Shown here piece after piece: positions 60,523-64,000 of a DNA stretch of 64,000 nt. The stretch's first letter is position 1; every line of letters begins with the position of its first letter. The position numbers and the translations under genes are program-made. The notes below the pieces were generated by a model. That model ran no database searches, was not told where the DNA came from, and saw only the letters and a list, made by a program, of their open reading frames with translations. The stretch is taken from positions 124,001 to 188,000 of the forward strand of contig NZ_JACOPH010000005.1 in assembly GCF_014287635.1 (NCBI RefSeq), read 5' to 3'. Source of the stretch: Roseburia zhanii (GTDB lineage: Bacteria; Bacillota; Clostridia; Lachnospirales; Lachnospiraceae).

Positions 60523-61635
60523 TCATTCATTCTGGTAAGATAATTCTATCTGTTTTTTACACTGTTTCGCATATTCAAACAACTCCTGGTTTGCACTTTC
60601 AAATGTTCCAAAAGAATCTTTTGTACAGATCACGTTATCACATGTCTGTAATCTCTGCTTTGCCAGCTCTAACTGCCTGTCTGTGACCGGTTCAAAAGAT
60701 TCTGCACAGATCACCTCTGTGGCCAGTGCCTTTGCCGCCGGATAATCTAAGTCGTTTTGAAAAAGGATTCCTGTCGCAAACGGTATCCCATTCCGCTGCA
60801 GCCTGCGATATACATTCCTGCCTGTTCCGCCTCCGGCGATCACAAATACCTCTGCATCCCCCTTTATGGCTGGAAGTTCCATATTTCCATTGATCTCATC
60901 ATAGCTGCCGGAGGAAAGTGAAAATAATTCTGCTATATATCCCGGCACAAATATTTCTTCCGGTTTTCCAAAGCGGTCTACATATCTCCCATTCACACAA
61001 AGAATCTTATCAGACACTTTTTCTGCTAATTCTAATTCGTGAAGTGACATGATCACCGTTAATCCCTTTTTCTTTCTCATCTCCTGTAAAACAGATAAAA
61101 ATTCCAGCTTATACCGGATATCTAAATAGGACGTTGGTTCGTCTAATATGATGATCTCCGGTTCCTGTGCGATCGCACGGGCAAGCATGACCCGCTGTCT
61201 CTGCCCATCACTGATACGGTTAAAATCCTGATCTTTGATAGCTGTCACATGTACTGATTCCATTGCTTCTTTTACTACCTGATGATCTTTTGGGGAAAGA
61301 ATACCAAATCTTCCTGTATATGGATACCTTCCCGTTGCAACTACATCTTCACAAGTCATCATCTCACTGCGGAGTTTTTCTGTGAATACTACCGCCAGAT
61401 TTTTTGACAGTTCCTGACCAGACATGGTTTCCATCTGTTTTTCATCTATATAAACAGTTCCACATATCAGTGCAAGTTCTCTTGCAATACTTTTTAGAAT
61501 GGTTGATTTTCCGGCACCATTCGGGCCGATCAGTGTTAAGATTTCTCCTTTTTGTAAGGCAATCTCTATATTTTCGATCAATGGGTGTTTCTGATAACCC
61601 ACACTCATTTTTTCCGCCCTGAAATAATACTTCAT
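60523..61635 (-). CDS. btuD: Cobalamin-type ABC importer ATPase with C-terminal extension
   Basis: A 370-residue ATPase of the FecCD/BtuCD importer type. Residues about 1-235 are the ATPase: Walker A GPNGAGKST, signature ISDGQRQRVMLARAIAQEP, Walker B IIILDEPTSYLD and switch His in SLHELELAEK. Residues about 250-370 form an extra domain (VFVIAGGGTGRNVYRRLQRNGIPFATG, then DLDYPAAKALATEVICAESF) not in standard BtuD; similar extensions occur in clostridial and archaeal cobalamin importers, role unknown. The start is ATG 61635, overlapping the permease stop (ATGA); the longer frame has no site. Confidence 0.9.
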   Translation of the reverse strand: MKYYFRAEKMSVGYQKHPLIENIEIALQKGEILTLIGPNGAGKSTILKSIARELALICGTVYIDEKQMETMSGQELSKNLAVVFTEKLRSEMMTCEDVVATGRYPYTGRFGILSPKDHQVVKEAMESVHVTAIKDQDFNRISDGQRQRVMLARAIAQEPEIIILDEPTSYLDIRYKLEFLSVLQEMRKKKGLTVIMSLHELELAEKVSDKILCVNGRYVDRFGKPEEIFVPGYIAELFSLSSGSYDEINGNMELPAIKGDAEVFVIAGGGTGRNVYRRLQRNGIPFATGILFQNDLDYPAAKALATEVICAESFEPVTDRQLELAKQRLQTCDNVICTKDSFGTFESANQELFEYAKQCKKQIELSYQNE

Positions 61636-62651
61636 GCTGCCATTTTCTCCCTGTTTCTTCTTACCATGATCCATATGACTACCGGTGCCCCAAAGATTGC
61701 CGTAACTGTACTGATACTAAGTTCTGTCGGTGCAGATAGTGTTCTCGCCAGCAGATCACAGAACAGACAGAACACGCTCCCACCTAAAAAACAGGCAGGT
61801 ATCATCAGAATAGGTTTTGCCGTTCCTAAAAGATTCCTGATCAAATGGGGAACTGCGATCCCTACAAAGGAGATTGGCCCTGCAAATGCAACAATACATG
61901 CTGATAAAATACTCGATAAGACAACGAGTGCCATACGAAGCAGGCGGATATTTACCCCCATGTTCTGTGCATAAGATTCTCCTGACTGATATGCACTTAA
62001 CGGTTTTGCTAACAGAAATATGATAATGCCTGTGACTGCAACGACTCCTGTCATAACAGCAACATGATCCCATGTCATACCGGAAAAGCTGCCCTTAGAC
62101 CAGTTATGCAGATTTACGATCTCTGCATCACTTGCAAAGTTTACGATCAATTCCGTAACTGCCGAACAGATATAGCCGATCATCACTCCGGCAACGACTA
62201 ACATTGACATATTATTTACCTTATGTGACATCACAAGTACAAAGCCCATAGAGAGCATTGCCCCTATAAAAGCTGCTAAGATCAATATAGCAGAACTGAC
62301 TGTAAAAGCCCTTCCCATCAGAAATACCATAACCAAAGCAACAACCATCTTTGCTCCGGAAGAAATCCCCAGTACAAAAGGTCCTGCTATCGGATTATGA
62401 AAAAATGTCTGTAACAGATAGCCTGCAAGGGCTAATGCTCCGCCTAAAACAAGTGCAGCCACGGCTCTTGGCATCCGGATATCCCACAGAATCCGCTCAT
62501 TTTGAATGGCATATCCCTGTATGGATGCTAAAATATCCTCTAACGGTATGGCTACAGTTCCTATACATACATTTAATACAATAAATATCAGTGTACCAGC
62601 CAGCAATAGACAAAAAGCCAGCAGATATCTGATTTTTTTATCACATTTCAT
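61632..62651 (-). CDS. btuC: Cobalamin-type ABC importer permease (FecCD family)
   Basis: A 339-residue membrane permease with about ten helices. FecCD signatures: ILWDIRMPRAVAALVLGGALALAGYLLQTFFHNPIA, the AXGXXXG-like GPFVLGISSGAKMV, and the coupling-helix region GPISFVGIAVPHLIRNLLG. Siderophore and cobalamin permeases share this family; the surrounding B12 genes argue for cobinamide or cobalamin. It couples to btuD by a 4-base overlap. Confidence 0.9.
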   Translation of the reverse strand: MKCDKKIRYLLAFCLLLAGTLIFIVLNVCIGTVAIPLEDILASIQGYAIQNERILWDIRMPRAVAALVLGGALALAGYLLQTFFHNPIAGPFVLGISSGAKMVVALVMVFLMGRAFTVSSAILILAAFIGAMLSMGFVLVMSHKVNNMSMLVVAGVMIGYICSAVTELIVNFASDAEIVNLHNWSKGSFSGMTWDHVAVMTGVVAVTGIIIFLLAKPLSAYQSGESYAQNMGVNIRLLRMALVVLSSILSACIVAFAGPISFVGIAVPHLIRNLLGTAKPILMIPACFLGGSVFCLFCDLLARTLSAPTELSISTVTAIFGAPVVIWIMVRRNREKMAA

Positions 62652-62663
62652 ACTGTTCCTCCA

Positions 62664-63845
62664 CTACTTCAACCGGAAAAGGTATCTCATCTGTTCTTCG
62701 CTTTCCCCCTGAAGCATTTCATGCATATCTTCGATCAGATAACCGATCGACATGGACTGCTGGTACATATCATTTGTCGTGCACCAGACATTTCCTTTTT
62801 GCACCGCCTTAAAATCACTTAGTACCGAACACTTACTGATCAGTTCATCTATGGATTTCACTCCACCATCAATCGAGCTGTTATAAATGATATAATCTGC
62901 ATCTTTTGCCCGGTCATAAAATTCCTCTATCTGCATATTCATGGTAGAGCGGTGTGTTTCTGCATCATCAGGATCATCAAAAATATACTTGCCGCCTGCA
63001 AGTTCGATCATTTTGGGAATATAATCCGAAGTTCTGCGCACCTGTACTAAGCCATTGGAAGTAATAAAGAAAAATGCCACTGTCTTATCCGTTTTCTCTG
63101 CCGCAGTTACTTTTTCTAAGATTGCTGTCTGCTCCTTGAAAATCTCATCTGCTTTCTGTTCTTTATCTACCAGTGCCCCAAAAAACTTCACCCATTCTAC
63201 ACGCCCTAACGGATGCGATTCGTAACTGGAATATTCTGTCATTACAGGAATCCCAAAATCCTCTAACATTTCAATGACTTCCGGTGAATGTGTGATCATC
63301 GTATTTTCAATCGCCATAGAACAATTTTGTGAAACGATCAGCTCATAATCCGGTTTATCATATTTTCCTGCATATAAGATATCCCCCTTCTGCATAGCTT
63401 CCTGGGCATCTTTTACATACCAGTTTTCTGCCTTCTGCCCTGAAAACCGTATCGTATCTAATGCTTCTAACTTGCTGAAAATATCCATGACAGATGATGA
63501 TACCAGATACAGATCTTTGACCGGCTGTTTTAGTATGATCGTACCTTCTTCTATATTTTCCGGTACTTCTTTATCCTCCGGTACTAAAAGGATCTTTGTA
63601 CCATCCGTAATTTTTAACAGCTTATAGCCGCCTTTATAATAATCTATGGAAAAATTTTTGGCATACAAAAGACCGGCACTTCTTTCATATACAAGACCAT
63701 CTGCCTGCTCTGTCTGTTCACTGCTTTCCGATCCAGCCATCACATCTGTCTTTGAATCGGAAGAAGGACTGCCACAGCCGCACAGCCAAAGCAGTCCTAT
63801 CAAAAATAAACAGCATATTGTTGTTATCTTTTTTCTTCCTGACAT
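62664..63845 (-). CDS. btuF: Cobalamin-type ABC importer substrate-binding lipoprotein
   Basis: A 393-residue lipoprotein with signal LLWLCGC (lipobox Cys near 24), then a periplasmic-binding-protein-2-type (BtuF/FepB) two-lobe fold: LDTIRFSGQKAENWYV, YELIVSQNCSMAIENTMI, EDFGIPVMTEYSSYESHPLGRVEWVKF, and PKMIELAGGKYIFDDPDD. The last part has YIIYNSSIDGG. It sits 12 bases before btuC. Cobinamide, cobalamin or other corrinoid is the likely ligand, inferred from the operon. Confidence 0.88.
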   Translation of the reverse strand: MSGRKKITTICCLFLIGLLWLCGCGSPSSDSKTDVMAGSESSEQTEQADGLVYERSAGLLYAKNFSIDYYKGGYKLLKITDGTKILLVPEDKEVPENIEEGTIILKQPVKDLYLVSSSVMDIFSKLEALDTIRFSGQKAENWYVKDAQEAMQKGDILYAGKYDKPDYELIVSQNCSMAIENTMITHSPEVIEMLEDFGIPVMTEYSSYESHPLGRVEWVKFFGALVDKEQKADEIFKEQTAILEKVTAAEKTDKTVAFFFITSNGLVQVRRTSDYIPKMIELAGGKYIFDDPDDAETHRSTMNMQIEEFYDRAKDADYIIYNSSIDGGVKSIDELISKCSVLSDFKAVQKGNVWCTTNDMYQQSMSIGYLIEDMHEMLQGESEEQMRYLFRLK

Positions 63846-63855
63846 TATCTTCCTC

Positions 63856-64000
63856 TTATTCTACAGCTTTGATCGTATCTGATAAAAATGTAATCTTATA
63901 TTCAATCTCATGCGGCTTACTCATTGCCACAGTATCTCCGATCACATCCATTGGTTCATCGAATGCCAAAACAGGGATTTCAAAAACTGAACCTCCCTCG
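63856..64000 (-). CDS. Partial gene, C-terminus of a probable surface/corrinoid- or haem-operon protein
   Basis: The minus strand is open from the window edge to a TAA at 63858-63856, reading GSVFEIPVLAFDEPMDVIGD, then TVAMSKPHEIEYKITFLSD, TIKAVE. It ends 10 bases before btuF, so it is in the same operon. The AMSxPHEI-Y-ITF pattern resembles the end of small secreted domains found in clostridial metal/corrinoid uptake operons; I cannot name the family from 47 residues. Confidence 0.5.
   Translation of the reverse strand, partial: EGGSVFEIPVLAFDEPMDVIGDTVAMSKPHEIEYKITFLSDTIKAVE

Noticed and set aside
63846..64000. Cobalamin riboswitch upstream of btuF
   Set aside because: The DNA there is coding (end of another gene in the same operon); any riboswitch would be further right, outside the window.

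Overview
The window reads as chromosome of a spore-forming, anaerobic gut Clostridium relative, most likely family Lachnospiraceae. The evidence is AT-leaning DNA, strong AGGAGG-type ribosome sites, SpoVAD/SpoVAE, pyruvate formate-lyase with its activase, a ZTP riboswitch, anaerobic (cbi-type) cobalamin synthesis genes and several protein families common in that group (DUF1836, YerC/TrpR-like, DUF2752, cytidylate kinase-like). I cannot fix genus or species from sequence alone. No tRNA, rRNA, CRISPR array or intact insertion sequence was found.

Layout. 1-3.9 kb is an AT-rich accessory stretch: a frameshifted MATE transporter, small or unknown genes, a DUF6061-like gene and the last ~49 codons of a tyrosine integrase, which suggests a decayed integrated element. 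4-13 kb is ordinary core: DUF1836, YerC-like, an orphan substrate-binding lipoprotein, a His-less HPr-like protein, hisC and a second aminotransferase, guaB and PAP2. 13.3-14.7 kb carries spoVAD-spoVAE behind a good sigma-G promoter, with no spoVAC beside them. A GH42 beta-galactosidase and an EamA protein follow. 17.2-20.5 kb is a second accessory island: a coiled-coil/zinc-ribbon pair joined by a 12-A tract, broken surface-protein pieces, a CoiA-like nuclease and a DUF4143 ATPase. 20.8-32.2 kb holds an M20 hydrolase, ilvE, a two-component system, a flavin reductase and a tight thyA-folA-AEC-ilvB-ilvN operon. 32.4-36.5 kb holds a small membrane protein and an NhaC antiporter-amidohydrolase-kinase unit with a terminator in its leader. 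37.3-40.8 kb is pflB-pflA. 40.8-45.8 kb has a small DNA-binding/division-like pair and a 1200-residue secreted surface protein.

45.86-64 kb is one long leftward operon for vitamin B12 uptake and synthesis: (partial gene)-btuF-btuC-btuD-cobQ-cobT-cobU-cobS-cobU-like-cobC-cbiB-cobD-cbiC-cbiD-cbiF-cbiG-cbiH-cbiJ/E/T-cbiA, with overlaps or gaps of a few bases throughout. Corrin-ring methylation and contraction, amidation, aminopropanol attachment, lower-ligand activation and final assembly are all represented. cbiL, the cobalt chelatase and cobalt transport genes are not in view and may lie to the right or elsewhere.

Regulation and the best candidate novelty. pflB has a ZTP (pfl-type) riboswitch behind one promoter and a second promoter downstream that bypasses it. 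The gap between pflB and pflA, and the leader of the surface protein, each hold a copy of the same roughly 170-nt predicted RNA: a closing helix around three hairpins. The sequences of the two copies differ but their helices are preserved by compensating changes, and the internal loops (GGGA/GGA, tandem GA) are identical. I regard this as a candidate structured RNA family or RNA-forming repeat. Other notable signals are two mirror-image divergent promoters between thyA and a small membrane protein gene, a degenerate second CobU, a BtuD with an extra C-terminal domain, and a possible slippage site at 17542.
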